Source: Burkholderiales bacterium PBB2
Lineage (GTDB): Bacteria > Pseudomonadota > Gammaproteobacteria > Burkholderiales > Burkholderiaceae_C
Assembly: GCA_002255955.1 (NCBI GenBank)
Contig: NKIM01000018.1
Location: 1-64,000 of the forward strand
Length of the DNA stretch: 64,000 nt
Direction of reading: 5' to 3'
In this document: positions 1 through 8,991 of the stretch, in pieces
Numbering within the stretch: position 1 is the first letter of the stretch
How the letters are laid out: each line of letters opens with the position of its first letter
Notes under the pieces: generated by a model
Database searches by the model: none
What the model was told of the DNA's origin: nothing
What the model saw: the letters and a program-made list of their open reading frames with translations, nothing else
Made by a program: the position numbers and the translations under genes

Positions 1-3000
1 GGCGCTGAGCAGCGAGCAGTTCCAGGCCCTGGGCTCGGACCAGATCGCCGCCCTCAGCACCGCCCAGATCGCGGCCCTGAGCACCGGCCCCGTCAACCAG
101 CTGGCCCTGCTCAGCACGGATGAGATCCGCGCCCTCAGCACCGCCCAGGTGGCCGTGCTGAACAGCGCCCAGATCCAGGGCTTCAGCAGCGATCAGATCG
201 CGGCCATGGCCACCGACGATCTGCAGGCCCTCAATCTGAATGCGATCAAGGCCCTGGCCAGCGATCGCCTGGCCGCCCTCGGCAGCGATCAATGGGCCGC
301 GCTCACCACCGCCCAGGTCAATGCCCTGAGCAGCGCCCAAGTACAGAGCCTGGCGACCGAAGACCTCAATGCACTGAGCAGCGTTCAGTTTCGCGCCCTC
401 AACTCGGCCCAGCTGGCGGCCTTGAGCAGCGACCAGATCAAGGCCCTGACCACCGAGGACCTGGCCGCCCTGAACACCAATGCCTGGAAGGGTTTGAGCG
501 CAGGTCAGCTGGCGGCGCTGGGCAGCGATCAGATCATCGCCCTGAGCACCGCGCAGGCGGCCGCCATCAACAGCGCCCAGATCGCCGGCCTGCGCACCGA
601 GCAGATTGCCCGCCTGGCCACCGACGACCTGGCCGCGCTCAACAGCGCCGCACTGCGCGCGCTCAGCTCCGAGCAGCTGCGCGCCCTGGGCTCGGACCAG
701 ATCGCCGCGCTGGGCACACAGCAAGTCAACAGCCTGACGGCGGCCCAGATCCAGAGCCTGTCCAGCGAGGACTTGAACGCGCTGAGCAGCAACCAGTTCC
801 GCGCCCTCAATTCCTCGCAGATCGCCCTGATCCTGACGGATCAGATCCGCACCCTGAGCACCGAGGACCTGGCGGCCATCAGCACCAACGGCCTGCGCGG
901 CCTGAGCGCGGCGCAGATTGGCGTGCTGGGCAGCGATCAGCTGATCGCACTCACCACCGCCCAGGTGGCGGCCCTCAACAGCGCGCAGGTCGCGGGCTTG
1001 CAGGCGAGCCAGATCGCCAAGCTGGCCACCGATGACTTGCAAGCGCTCAACAGCGGCGCGGTGCGCGCGCTGAGCAGCGAGCAGCTCGCCGCCTTGACCA
1101 GCGATCAGTGGGCAGGCTTGAGCACCAACCAGATCAACAGCCTGACGGCGGCCCAGGTGCAAAGCCTGGCCAGCGACGATCTCAATGCGCTCAGCACGGC
1201 CCAGTTCCGCGCCCTGAGCTCGGCCCAGATCGCCCTGATCCTGAGCGAACAGATCCGCACGCTCAGCACCGAGGACCTGGCCGCCATCAGCACAGCCGGG
1301 CTCAAGGGCCTGAGCACCAGCCAGCTCGCCGTGCTGAGCAGCGACCAGCTGGTGGCCTTGACCACCGCCCAGATCAATGCCCTGAGCAGCAGCCAGGTGC
1401 TGGGCCTGCGCACCGAGCAGATCGCCAAGCTGGCCACCGACGATCTGCAGGCCCTGAACAGCGCCGCCCTGCGCGCCCTGCGCAGCGACCAGCTCGCCGC
1501 CCTGGGCAGCGAGCAATGGGCCGCCCTGGGCACGGCTCAGGTCAACAGCCTCACCTCCGGCCAGATCCAGAGCCTGGCCAGCGAGGACCTCAATGCCCTG
1601 AGCACGGCCCAATTCGCGGCCATGAACTCGGCCCAGGTCTCGTCCCTGCTCAGCGATCAGCTGCGCAGCCTGCAAAGCGAAGACCTGGCGGCCCTCAGCA
1701 GCGCCGGTCTGCGGGGCTTGAGCGCCAGCCAGCTCGGCGCCCTGAGCACCGAGCAGGTCCAGGTGCTGAGCACGGCCCAGGTGGCGGTGCTGAACAGCGC
1801 CCAGGTCAGCGGCCTGCGAAGCGAGCAAATCGCCAAGCTCGCCAGCGATGACCTGCAAGCCATCAACAGCGCTGCCCTGCGCGCCCTGAGCACCGATCAG
1901 ATCGCCGCCCTGGGCTCGGACCAGATCGCGGCACTGACCACGGCCCAGGTCAATGCCCTGACCTCGACCCAGCTGCAAGGCCTGAGCAGCGAAGACCTGA
2001 ACGCGCTGAGCACGGCTCAGTTCGCCGCCCTGGCCTCCAGCCAGCTGGCGGCCCTCGGCAGCGACCAGCTGCGCCTGCTCAACACCGAGGACCTCTCGGC
2101 CATCGGCACCGCCGGCCTGCGTGGCCTGAGTGCGGCCACCCTGGGTGCCCTGGGCACCGAGGCGGCCGTGGCCCTGAGCAGCAGCCAGTTCGCGGCCCTG
2201 AGCAGCAGCCAGGTGGCCGGCTTCAGCAGCGAACAGATGAACAAGCTGCAGACCGAGGACCTGCGCGCCCTCAGCAGCAGCGCCCTGCGCGCGCTGAGCA
2301 CCGATCAGCTGGCTGCGCTGGGCTCCGAGCAGTGGCGCGCCCTGGGCACGCAGCAGCTCAACAGCCTGCAGACCAGCCAGATCCAAGGCCTGCGCAGCGA
2401 GGACCTCAATGCCTGGAGCAGCGAGCAGTTCCAGGCCATCGCCTCGACCCAGATGGGCGCCCTGCTGACCGATCAGCTGCGCAGCCTCAGCACCGAGGCC
2501 CTGGCCAGCATCGGCACGGCCGGCCTGCGCGGACTCAGCGCCGATCAACTCGGCGCCCTGCGCACCGACCAGATCGTGGCCCTGAGCACCGAGCAGAGCG
2601 CTGCCTTGAGCAGCACCCAGGTGGCGGGCCTGAGCACGGAGCAGATCAGCAAGCTGCAGACCGAGGACCTGCGCGCGCTCAACACCAGCGCCCTGCGGGC
2701 CCTGGACAGCGATCAGCTGGCCGCCCTGAGCTCGGAGCAGATCCAGGCCCTGAGCACGGCCCAGGTCAATGCCCTGACCCTGGCCCAGTTCCAGAGCCTG
2801 GGCAGCGATGACTTGAACGCCCTGACCAGCACCCAGTTCAGCGGGCTCAACTCGGCCCAGATCGGCGCGCTGAGCAGCGATCAGCTGCGCACCCTGAGCA
2901 CCGAAGACTTTGCCGCCATCAGCACCGCCGGCTTCCGCGGCCTGGATGCCAGCGACATCGCCGCCCTGGGCACGGATCAGATCGTGGCCCTGAGCACGGC

Positions 3001-4867
3001 CCAGGCTGCCACCCTGACGGCAGCCCAGGCCGAGGGGCTGCGCACCGACCAGATCGCCAAGCTGCAGTCCGATGACCTGCAAGCCCTGTCCACCGCTGCC
3101 ATTCGGGCGCTGGACACCGAGCAGTTCACCGCCCTCAGCTCCGAGCAGCTGACCCGCCTCACCAACGCCCAGTTCGCCGTGCTGACCTCCGCCCAGGTGC
3201 ACACCTTCAGCACCGAGGAGCTGCGCAGCCTGAACACCGAGCAGATCCGCGGCTTCACCTCGGCCCAGATCGAGGGCTTCAGCACCGAGATGGTGGCCAG
3301 CCTGAGCACCGAGCATGTGGCCGCGCTGAGCATCTTTGCCCTGCGCGGCATGGACAGCGAGCAGCTCAATGCGCTGCAGAGCGATCAGATCGGCGCCCTC
3401 AACCGGCTGCAGGTCGGCGCCCTGAGCACGGCCCAGATTCAAAGCTGGAGCACCGAGGACATCCGCGCCCTCAACAGCAGCCAGATCAACGCCATGGGCT
3501 CGGCCCAGCTGGGCGCACTCAGCACCGAGCAGCTGCTGCAGTTCTCGACCGAGGATCTGGCGGCCATCGGCACCAGTGCCCTGCGCGGCCTGGTGGCCGA
3601 AGACTTCACCGCCCTGGGCTCCGACCAGCTGCGTGCCCTGAGCAGCAGCCAGTTTGCCGGCCTGAGCAGCAGCCAGGTGGCCGGCATCGAGGCGGCCGAT
3701 ATGGCGCAGCTGCAGACCGAAGACCTGCGCGCCCTGAGCACGCTGGCGATCCAGGGCCTGAGCACGGAGCAGTTCGTCGCCCTCAACACCGAGCACCTGG
3801 CCGCCCTGTCCACTCAGCAGATCCTGGCCCTGAGCACCGAGCACATCGCCAGCTTCAGCACCGAGGACATCCATGCCCTGGGCAGCCTGCAGGTCGCCGC
3901 TTTCAGCTCGCGCCAGCTCGGCAGCTTCAGCACCGAGCAAATCACCTCGCTGAGCACCGACGACATCAAGGCCTTCACCACCGAGCAGATGCACGGCCTG
4001 ACGACCGAGCAGATCCACGCCTTCACCACCGATCAGATCCCGGGCTTCGAGCCCGAAGACCTGGCCTCGCTGAACATGAGCCAGGTGCTGGCCTTCAGCG
4101 ATGCGGCGGCCAATGTCTTCAGCCCGGAGCAGCTGGAAGGCCTGTACCTGGCCACCCCCATCGTGCTGGACCTGAACGGCGATGGCGTGCGCACGGTGGC
4201 CGCGGCCCAAGGAGCGCAGTTCGACATGTTCGGCACCGGCCATGCCCACCAGTGGGGCTGGGTCACGCCGCAGGACGGCCTGCTGGTCATGGATCGCAAC
4301 GGTGACGGCCAGATCAACAGCGGCCGCGAGCTGTTCGGCGGCGGCACGCTGCTGGCCAACGGACAGCGCGCCAGCAACGGCTTTGCCGCCATGGCCGAGC
4401 TCGACCTCAACCACGACGGCCGTCTCAATGCCCTCGATGCCTCTTTCAAGGACCTCAAGGTCTGGGTCGACGGCAATGGCGACGGCCGCAGCGACGCCGG
4501 CGAGCTGAAATCCCTGCAAGAGCTGGGCATCAGCGACTTCAATCTGCAGGCCCAGAAAGGCCATGGTCTGGATCAGGGCAATCTGCTCGGCCTGGTCTCG
4601 GACTACCAAACCAGCGACGGCCAGAGCCACGCCATGGTCGACGTCTGGTTCGCCCGCGACCGCAGCGGCGGCCTCGGCGGCGGCGTGGACGGTCTCACCG
4701 GCCCGGCCATGCCGGCCCTGGGCGAGCTGCTCAGCGGACCGAGTGGCTCGCTCTTGGCGCCCGCCAGCCACGAAACCCTGATGACGGCGGCGCAAGGCGC
4801 CCACGCCCTGGCGGCCCTGCGCCGCTCCTGGCTGGACGACGACACCCTGCCGCCGCCCCTGATTTGA
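1..4867 (+). CDS. Giant octad-repeat protein, C-terminal Ca-binding loops (5' partial)
   Basis: The frame is open from base 2, so the gene begins upstream; the GTG at 149 is only an internal codon. About 1,621 residues are visible. From the left edge to about base 4130 the protein is a continuous 8-residue repeat of the type A-L-S-[ST]-[DE]-Q-[IL]-x, with Ser/Thr at octad position 4 nearly throughout. The octads form a 17-octad super-repeat. From about 4150 follows a non-repetitive domain with several D-x-[ND]-x-D-G loops (VLDLNGDG, MDRNGDG, LDLNHDG, VDGNGDG), typical of calcium-binding regions of type I-secreted proteins. The tail ends DDDTLPPPLI, resembling the end of the downstream paralogue. 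I infer a secreted surface or adhesin-like protein; its activity is unknown. Confidence 0.85.
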   Translation, partial: ALSSEQFQALGSDQIAALSTAQIAALSTGPVNQLALLSTDEIRALSTAQVAVLNSAQIQGFSSDQIAAMATDDLQALNLNAIKALASDRLAALGSDQWAALTTAQVNALSSAQVQSLATEDLNALSSVQFRALNSAQLAALSSDQIKALTTEDLAALNTNAWKGLSAGQLAALGSDQIIALSTAQAAAINSAQIAGLRTEQIARLATDDLAALNSAALRALSSEQLRALGSDQIAALGTQQVNSLTAAQIQSLSSEDLNALSSNQFRALNSSQIALILTDQIRTLSTEDLAAISTNGLRGLSAAQIGVLGSDQLIALTTAQVAALNSAQVAGLQASQIAKLATDDLQALNSGAVRALSSEQLAALTSDQWAGLSTNQINSLTAAQVQSLASDDLNALSTAQFRALSSAQIALILSEQIRTLSTEDLAAISTAGLKGLSTSQLAVLSSDQLVALTTAQINALSSSQVLGLRTEQIAKLATDDLQALNSAALRALRSDQLAALGSEQWAALGTAQVNSLTSGQIQSLASEDLNALSTAQFAAMNSAQVSSLLSDQLRSLQSEDLAALSSAGLRGLSASQLGALSTEQVQVLSTAQVAVLNSAQVSGLRSEQIAKLASDDLQAINSAALRALSTDQIAALGSDQIAALTTAQVNALTSTQLQGLSSEDLNALSTAQFAALASSQLAALGSDQLRLLNTEDLSAIGTAGLRGLSAATLGALGTEAAVALSSSQFAALSSSQVAGFSSEQMNKLQTEDLRALSSSALRALSTDQLAALGSEQWRALGTQQLNSLQTSQIQGLRSEDLNAWSSEQFQAIASTQMGALLTDQLRSLSTEALASIGTAGLRGLSADQLGALRTDQIVALSTEQSAALSSTQVAGLSTEQISKLQTEDLRALNTSALRALDSDQLAALSSEQIQALSTAQVNALTLAQFQSLGSDDLNALTSTQFSGLNSAQIGALSSDQLRTLSTEDFAAISTAGFRGLDASDIAALGTDQIVALSTAQAATLTAAQAEGLRTDQIAKLQSDDLQALSTAAIRALDTEQFTALSSEQLTRLTNAQFAVLTSAQVHTFSTEELRSLNTEQIRGFTSAQIEGFSTEMVASLSTEHVAALSIFALRGMDSEQLNALQSDQIGALNRLQVGALSTAQIQSWSTEDIRALNSSQINAMGSAQLGALSTEQLLQFSTEDLAAIGTSALRGLVAEDFTALGSDQLRALSSSQFAGLSSSQVAGIEAADMAQLQTEDLRALSTLAIQGLSTEQFVALNTEHLAALSTQQILALSTEHIASFSTEDIHALGSLQVAAFSSRQLGSFSTEQITSLSTDDIKAFTTEQMHGLTTEQIHAFTTDQIPGFEPEDLASLNMSQVLAFSDAAANVFSPEQLEGLYLATPIVLDLNGDGVRTVAAAQGAQFDMFGTGHAHQWGWVTPQDGLLVMDRNGDGQINSGRELFGGGTLLANGQRASNGFAAMAELDLNHDGRLNALDASFKDLKVWVDGNGDGRSDAGELKSLQELGISDFNLQAQKGHGLDQGNLLGLVSDYQTSDGQSHAMVDVWFARDRSGGLGGGVDGLTGPAMPALGELLSGPSGSLLAPASHETLMTAAQGAHALAALRRSWLDDDTLPPPLI
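347..3202 (+). repeat. Seven 408-bp (17 x 8 residue) super-repeats
   Basis: Equivalent octads of the S-L-x-S-E-D-L-N type recur at 347, 755, 1163, 1571, 1979, 2387 and 2795, exactly 408 bp apart, and the register is still visible at 3203 (TFSTEEL). Each unit has 17 octads with position-specific signatures, for example octad 2 ALSxxQFR, octad 5 TLSTEDLA, octad 6 AISTAGLR, octad 12 KLATDDLQ and octad 15 ALGSDQWA. Partial units lie to the left. Copies differ at many bases, so this is an aged protein-level array, not a recent DNA expansion. Confidence 0.9.
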
Positions 4868-5340
4868 GGGCTTCGATATGCATGCTGACACCCATCCCCC
4901 CGCCTCGCCCGGCGCGTTTCCGCCGCCGTGGCGGGGAGAAATGCACAGGCAATCGGCTTGTTTTGCCCGATTCGGCCGCCTCAAGTTCCGGAAAACTCCG
5001 AGCAGGGAGAAAAAAGCATGAAAAGCCAGATTTCAGGTCGGGATGAGCATCGCCGCGTGTGCGGGGGTGCTTGCTCAAGTTTGGTCCCAGGGCGTCGAAA
5101 TCCCACGGAAGCGGAAAGAGAGCTTGGCGGCTTGCGCAAGCCCGCCTTGATCTCCGGCCGCACCCGAAGTCGACGACACCAGCGCAGTGTGGATGCGCAC
5201 CCCAACCCGCCCGGTTTCGGCGCTCGCGCCGACCACCGGGCCATGAACTGCTGAAGCAAGGCCAGTTTTAGCCCAGCGAATCATCGGCTCCAGGCGCCCA
5301 ACCGGGCACTGGAGCCAGGAACATACCAAGTGAGCTCATC
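4868..5340. other. Intergenic region between the two octad-repeat genes
   Basis: I see no convincing gene in these 473 bases; the short frames here lack ribosome binding sites and family features. The region holds a small CCGCC/GGCGG hairpin near 4919-4933 without a T tract, a perfect 14-bp palindrome at 5129-5142, and a GC-rich hairpin (CGGCGC-TC-GCGCCG) at 5218-5231. It probably contains the promoter or leader of the downstream gene, but no promoter boxes are clear. Confidence 0.5.
5129..5142. promoter_or_regulatory. 14-bp palindrome GGCTTGCGCAAGCC
   Basis: A perfect inverted repeat lies about 200 bp upstream of the second octad-repeat gene. It is extended by imperfect flanks (GGC before, CGCC after). 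It could be a regulator site or the stem of a leader hairpin; no binding protein can be named from sequence alone. Confidence 0.25.
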
Positions 5341-8313
5341 ATGACGACACTGATCCCCGGCTACTCGACAGAGCAGATTGCAGGCCTGTCCACGCGCACC
5401 CTGTCCCGTTTCACCTCGGAGGACTGGGCCGCGTTCAGCAGCGACCAGATCATTGCGCTGACGACGCGTCAGTTCGCCTCGCTGGGCACCTTGGCCCTGG
5501 CCTCACTGAGCTCCGACCAGGTGGCCTTCTTCCAGACCGATGATTTGCGGGTCTTGAGCAGCGCGGCAATCCGCCAGCTCAGCACCGACAAGCTGGCGGC
5601 CTGGAACTCCGACCAGTTCGCCGCCCTGAGCACGGCCCAGGTCAACGCCCTGACCAACAGCCAGATCCAGGGCCTGGGCAGCGATGACCTGAACGCCCTG
5701 ACCTCGGCACAGTTCCGCGCCATGAGCTCGGGCCAGGTCGCCGCCATCACCACCGACCAGCTCAAGACCATGACGACGGAGGATGTCTCCTCCATCGGCA
5801 CGGCCGGCCTGCGCGGCATGACCGCGGGCCAGCTGGCCGCGCTGACCAGCGACCAGGTGGTCGCCCTGACCACGCAGCAGGCCGCTTCGCTGACCAGTGC
5901 CCAGGTCAACGGCCTGACCACCGAGCAGCTGGCCAAGCTGGCCACCGACGATTTGCAGGCGCTTAACACCAGCGCCTTGCGCAACCTGAGCACCGATCAG
6001 CTGGCAGCCCTGGGCTCCGACCAGCTGGCAGCACTGAGCACTGCCCAGGTCAATGCCCTGACGGCCGCCCAGATCCAAGGCCTGTCCAGTGATGACCTGA
6101 ACGCCCTGACCACCGCGCAGTTCCGCGGCATGAGCTCGGCCCAGGTCGGTGCGATCAGCAGCGATCAGATCAAGACCCTGACGACCGAGGACTTCGCTGC
6201 CATCAGCACCAGCGGCCTGCGCGGCCTGAGTGCGGGCCAGATCGGCGCCTTGACCACCGACCAGATCATCGCCCTGACCACCCAGCAAACGGCCGCCCTG
6301 AACAGCAGCCAGGTTGCGGGTCTGAGCACCGAACAAGTCTCCAAGCTCGCCACCGATGACCTGCAGGCCATCAATTCGGCGGCTTTGCGCAATCTGACGA
6401 CCGACCAGCTCGGCGCCCTCGGCTCCGACCAACTGGCCGCCCTGACCACGGCCCAGGTCAATGCCCTGACCAATGCCCAGATCCAGGGCTTGAGCAGCGA
6501 CGACCTGAACGCCTTCACCACCGCCCAGTTCCGCGCCATGAGCTCGGGCCAGGTGGCCGCCATCTCGACGGATCAGGTCAAGACCCTGACCACCGAAGAC
6601 CTGGCTGCCATCGGCACCAGTGGCTTGCGTGGCCTGACGGCGGGCCAGGTGGGTGTGCTGACGACCGACCAGATCATCGCCCTGACGACCACCCAGGCGG
6701 CTGCGCTGAACAGCGCCCAGGTGGCCGGCCTGAGCACCGAGCAAATGAGCAAGCTGGCCACCGACGACCTGCAAGCCCTGAACACCGGTGCGCTGCGCAA
6801 CCTCAGCACGGATCAGCTGGGAGCCCTGGGCTCCGATCAGCTGGGCGCCTTGAGCACCGCGCAGGTCAACGCGCTGACGGCGGGCCAGATCCAGGGCTTG
6901 TCCACCGACGATCTGAACGCCTTCACCACCACCCAGTTCCGGGCCATGAGCTCCAGCCAGGTGGCGGCGATCTCGACCGACCAGGTGCACGCACTGACCA
7001 CCGAGGACTTCGCGTCCATCGGCACCGCGGGCTTCCGCGGCCTGACGGTCGGTCAGCTGGGCGCCCTGACCACGGATCAGATCGTGGCGCTGACGACGCA
7101 GCAGGCCAACGCGCTGAACAGCGCCCAGGTCGCCGGCTTCACCACCGAGCAGATGCATGCGCTGGCCACCGATGACCTGCGTGCCTTGACCACCTCGGCG
7201 CTGCGCAACTTCAGCACCGAGCAGTTCGAGGCCCTGACCACCGAGCACCTGGTGAACTTCACGACCCAGCAGTTCCAGTCCATCACCGTCAACCAGCTCG
7301 ACACCCTGAGCACCGATGACATGGTGGCGCTGACAACCACCCAGGTCGCGACCTTCAGCTCGATCCAGATCGGCAGCCTGAGCACCGAGCAGTTCTCCAA
7401 GTTCGTGTCGGAAGACATCAAGGCCTTCACCACGGCCCAGATGGCTGGCCTGACCACGGAGCAGATCCACAGCATCACCTCGGATCAGATCAAGGGCTTT
7501 GACGCCGAAGACCTGGCCAAGCTGAACATGACCCAGGTGCTGTCCTTTGCCACCGAGGCCCTGACGGCCTTGACGGCGGCCCAGCTCGACGGTCTGTACC
7601 TGGCGACCCCGATCGTGCTGGATCTGGACGGCAACGGCATCAACACCTTGAGTGCGGCCCAGGGCGTGAACTTCGACGTCAACGGCACCGGCAACACCAG
7701 CCAGAAGTGGGGCTGGGTCGGCGGTAACGACGGCCTGCTGGTGCGTGACCTGAACGGCGACGGCATCATCAACAGCGGCAAGGAGTTGTTCGGCTCCGGC
7801 ACCGTGCTCGGCACGGGTCAGCGCGCGGCCGACGGCTATGCCGCGATGCGTGAGCTGGACCTGAACCACGACGGCAAGCTGAGCGTGCTGGACCAGAACT
7901 TCGGCGAGCTCAAGGTCTGGGTTGACGCCAACCACGACGGCAAGACCGACGGCGGTGAGCTGAAGTCGCTGCAGGATCTGGGCATCACCGAGTTCGACCT
8001 CGGCGCCCAGGCCAACAGCACGATCGACCAGGGCAATCTGGTGGGTCTGGTGTCGGGCTACACCACCAGCGATGGTCAGACCCACACCATGGCCGACGTC
8101 TGGTTCGCCAAGGACAACAGCCACGGCGAGGCGGCGGCGCCCAAGCTGGGTGATGTGCTGGCCGGACCGGCGGGCACCCTGCTCGGCGAGGGCAGCGCGG
8201 TCAAGGGCAGCGAGCTGGATCACAGCCAGAACGCGCAGGCAACCCAGCACCATCTGTTCGTCAAGCACCGTCCGGACGACGACGAGCTGGAGCGCATGAA
8301 CCCGCTGATCTGA
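5341..8313 (+). CDS. Octad-repeat protein, C-terminal Ca-binding loops (complete paralogue)
   Basis: A complete 990-residue paralogue of the upstream gene. The repeat begins almost at the N terminus (YSTEQIAGL) with no Sec signal peptide. Residues 111-654 are four intact 136-residue super-repeats. Residues about 655-755 are looser octads in which Phe often replaces Leu. The C-terminal domain has calcium-type loops starting near D761, D803, D840 and D862 and closely matches the paralogue (LFGxGT, LKVWVD, GELKSLQ). The last residues, DDDELERMNPLI, again end in PLI. The start is an ATG with a weak upstream GTGAG. Lack of a signal peptide plus C-terminal calcium loops fit type I secretion, plausibly through the exporter encoded at 20488-25723. 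Its target or ligand cannot be told. Confidence 0.88.
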   Translation: MTTLIPGYSTEQIAGLSTRTLSRFTSEDWAAFSSDQIIALTTRQFASLGTLALASLSSDQVAFFQTDDLRVLSSAAIRQLSTDKLAAWNSDQFAALSTAQVNALTNSQIQGLGSDDLNALTSAQFRAMSSGQVAAITTDQLKTMTTEDVSSIGTAGLRGMTAGQLAALTSDQVVALTTQQAASLTSAQVNGLTTEQLAKLATDDLQALNTSALRNLSTDQLAALGSDQLAALSTAQVNALTAAQIQGLSSDDLNALTTAQFRGMSSAQVGAISSDQIKTLTTEDFAAISTSGLRGLSAGQIGALTTDQIIALTTQQTAALNSSQVAGLSTEQVSKLATDDLQAINSAALRNLTTDQLGALGSDQLAALTTAQVNALTNAQIQGLSSDDLNAFTTAQFRAMSSGQVAAISTDQVKTLTTEDLAAIGTSGLRGLTAGQVGVLTTDQIIALTTTQAAALNSAQVAGLSTEQMSKLATDDLQALNTGALRNLSTDQLGALGSDQLGALSTAQVNALTAGQIQGLSTDDLNAFTTTQFRAMSSSQVAAISTDQVHALTTEDFASIGTAGFRGLTVGQLGALTTDQIVALTTQQANALNSAQVAGFTTEQMHALATDDLRALTTSALRNFSTEQFEALTTEHLVNFTTQQFQSITVNQLDTLSTDDMVALTTTQVATFSSIQIGSLSTEQFSKFVSEDIKAFTTAQMAGLTTEQIHSITSDQIKGFDAEDLAKLNMTQVLSFATEALTALTAAQLDGLYLATPIVLDLDGNGINTLSAAQGVNFDVNGTGNTSQKWGWVGGNDGLLVRDLNGDGIINSGKELFGSGTVLGTGQRAADGYAAMRELDLNHDGKLSVLDQNFGELKVWVDANHDGKTDGGELKSLQDLGITEFDLGAQANSTIDQGNLVGLVSGYTTSDGQTHTMADVWFAKDNSHGEAAAPKLGDVLAGPAGTLLGEGSAVKGSELDHSQNAQATQHHLFVKHRPDDDELERMNPLI
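5671..7302 (+). repeat. Four 408-bp super-repeats in the second octad protein
   Basis: Units begin at 5671, 6079, 6487 and 6895 (G-L-x-[ST]-D-D-L-N) and each spans exactly 408 bp, or 17 octads. The order of octad subtypes is the same as in the upstream paralogue, so the 17-octad unit predates duplication of the gene. From 7303 the octads continue but lose the strict unit pattern. Confidence 0.9.
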
Positions 8314-8475
8314 TCGACCAGCCTGGACCGGGCCCCGACGCGGGTGCCGGTCGCCCCGCACACCGCGGGGCTGCGAGCTCCGAGCGGGAGGCCAAGTACG
8401 GCGTCCTGGCTCGGGGCTCGCTTGCTTTATGCTCCCCCGAAAGCCGATCCACGCTGCTCTTTCTGAGTCTCTGCC

Positions 8476-8970
8476 ATGTCCGACACGCCCGCCACCGATC
8501 CTCGCGCGCCCCGCATCCACGCCCTGGCCGATGTGCAAAGCCCGCACATCGGCGCCGGCACGCAGATCTGGCAGTTCTGTGTGGTGCTGGCCGGCGCCCG
8601 CATCGGCGCGGACTGCAATCTCAATGCACAGGTGTTTGTGGAGAACGATGTCTGCCTGGGCGACCGGGTGACAGTGAAATGCGGCGTGCAGCTCTGGGAT
8701 GGGCTGAGCGTGGCCGACGATGTCTTCATCGGGCCCAATGTCAGCTTCACCAACGACCGCACGCCGCGCTCCAAGCGCTATCCGGCCGAGTTCCAGCGCA
8801 CCCGCATCGAGCGCGGCGCCTCGATCGGGGCCAATGCCACCATCCTCGGCGGCGTGACGATTGGGGCGGGCGCCCTGATCGGCGCCGGCAGCGTGGTGAC
8901 CCGCGATGTGCCCGCGGGCGAGTTGTGGGTGGGCAACCCGGCCCGCTCCCGCGGACCGGCACCGGCCTGA
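8476..8970 (+). CDS. Left-handed beta-helix sugar N-acyltransferase (WbpD/FdtC-like)
   Basis: A 164-residue hexapeptide-repeat acyltransferase. Imperfect [LIV]-G-x-x-x-x turns run through the whole protein (IGAGTQIW, IGADCNL, IGPNVSF, IGANATI, IGAGALIGAGS), and the C terminus carries the typical VVTRDVPAGELWVGNPA region. This family uses acetyl-CoA to N-acetylate 3-amino-sugar nucleotides such as UDP-3-amino-glucuronate derivatives or dTDP-3-amino-3,6-dideoxyhexoses. The convergent neighbours on the minus strand are an FdtB-like aminotransferase and a WxcM-like fusion, which favours the dTDP sugar. The acyltransferase half of that fusion is a close relative, so the two may be redundant or make different acyl forms. 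Confidence 0.85.
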   Translation: MSDTPATDPRAPRIHALADVQSPHIGAGTQIWQFCVVLAGARIGADCNLNAQVFVENDVCLGDRVTVKCGVQLWDGLSVADDVFIGPNVSFTNDRTPRSKRYPAEFQRTRIERGASIGANATILGGVTIGAGALIGAGSVVTRDVPAGELWVGNPARSRGPAPA

Positions 8971-8991
8971 CCCCTCAGGCCCGCGCTGACA

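Noticed and set aside
292..1035. Overlapping Pro/Arg/Gln-rich frame inside the first octad gene
   Set aside because: It is the +1 frame of the octad repeat and recurs with the same period; it has no independent start signal.
4865..4940. Terminator after the first octad gene
   Set aside because: Only a 5-bp GC stem (CCGCC/GGCGG) without a T tract is present, too weak to call.
347..7302. CRISPR-like or satellite DNA repeat
   Set aside because: The 408-bp period is in frame and protein-driven, copies are diverged, and there are no spacers.
1..8313. Classical RTX nonapeptide (GGxGxDxxx) repeats
   Set aside because: The C-terminal loops are D-x-N-x-D-G type and the main repeat is an octad; no GGxGxD tandem array is present.
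8340..8370. Hairpin CCCCGC-ACACC-GCGGGG after the second octad gene
   Set aside because: The 6-bp stem has no T tract after it; it may slow transcription but I do not call it an intrinsic terminator.
5503..8547. 1,014-codon minus-strand open frame opposite the second octad gene
   Set aside because: It arises from the repetitive codon pattern of the octads (lack of stops on the complement) and has no ribosome site or domain.
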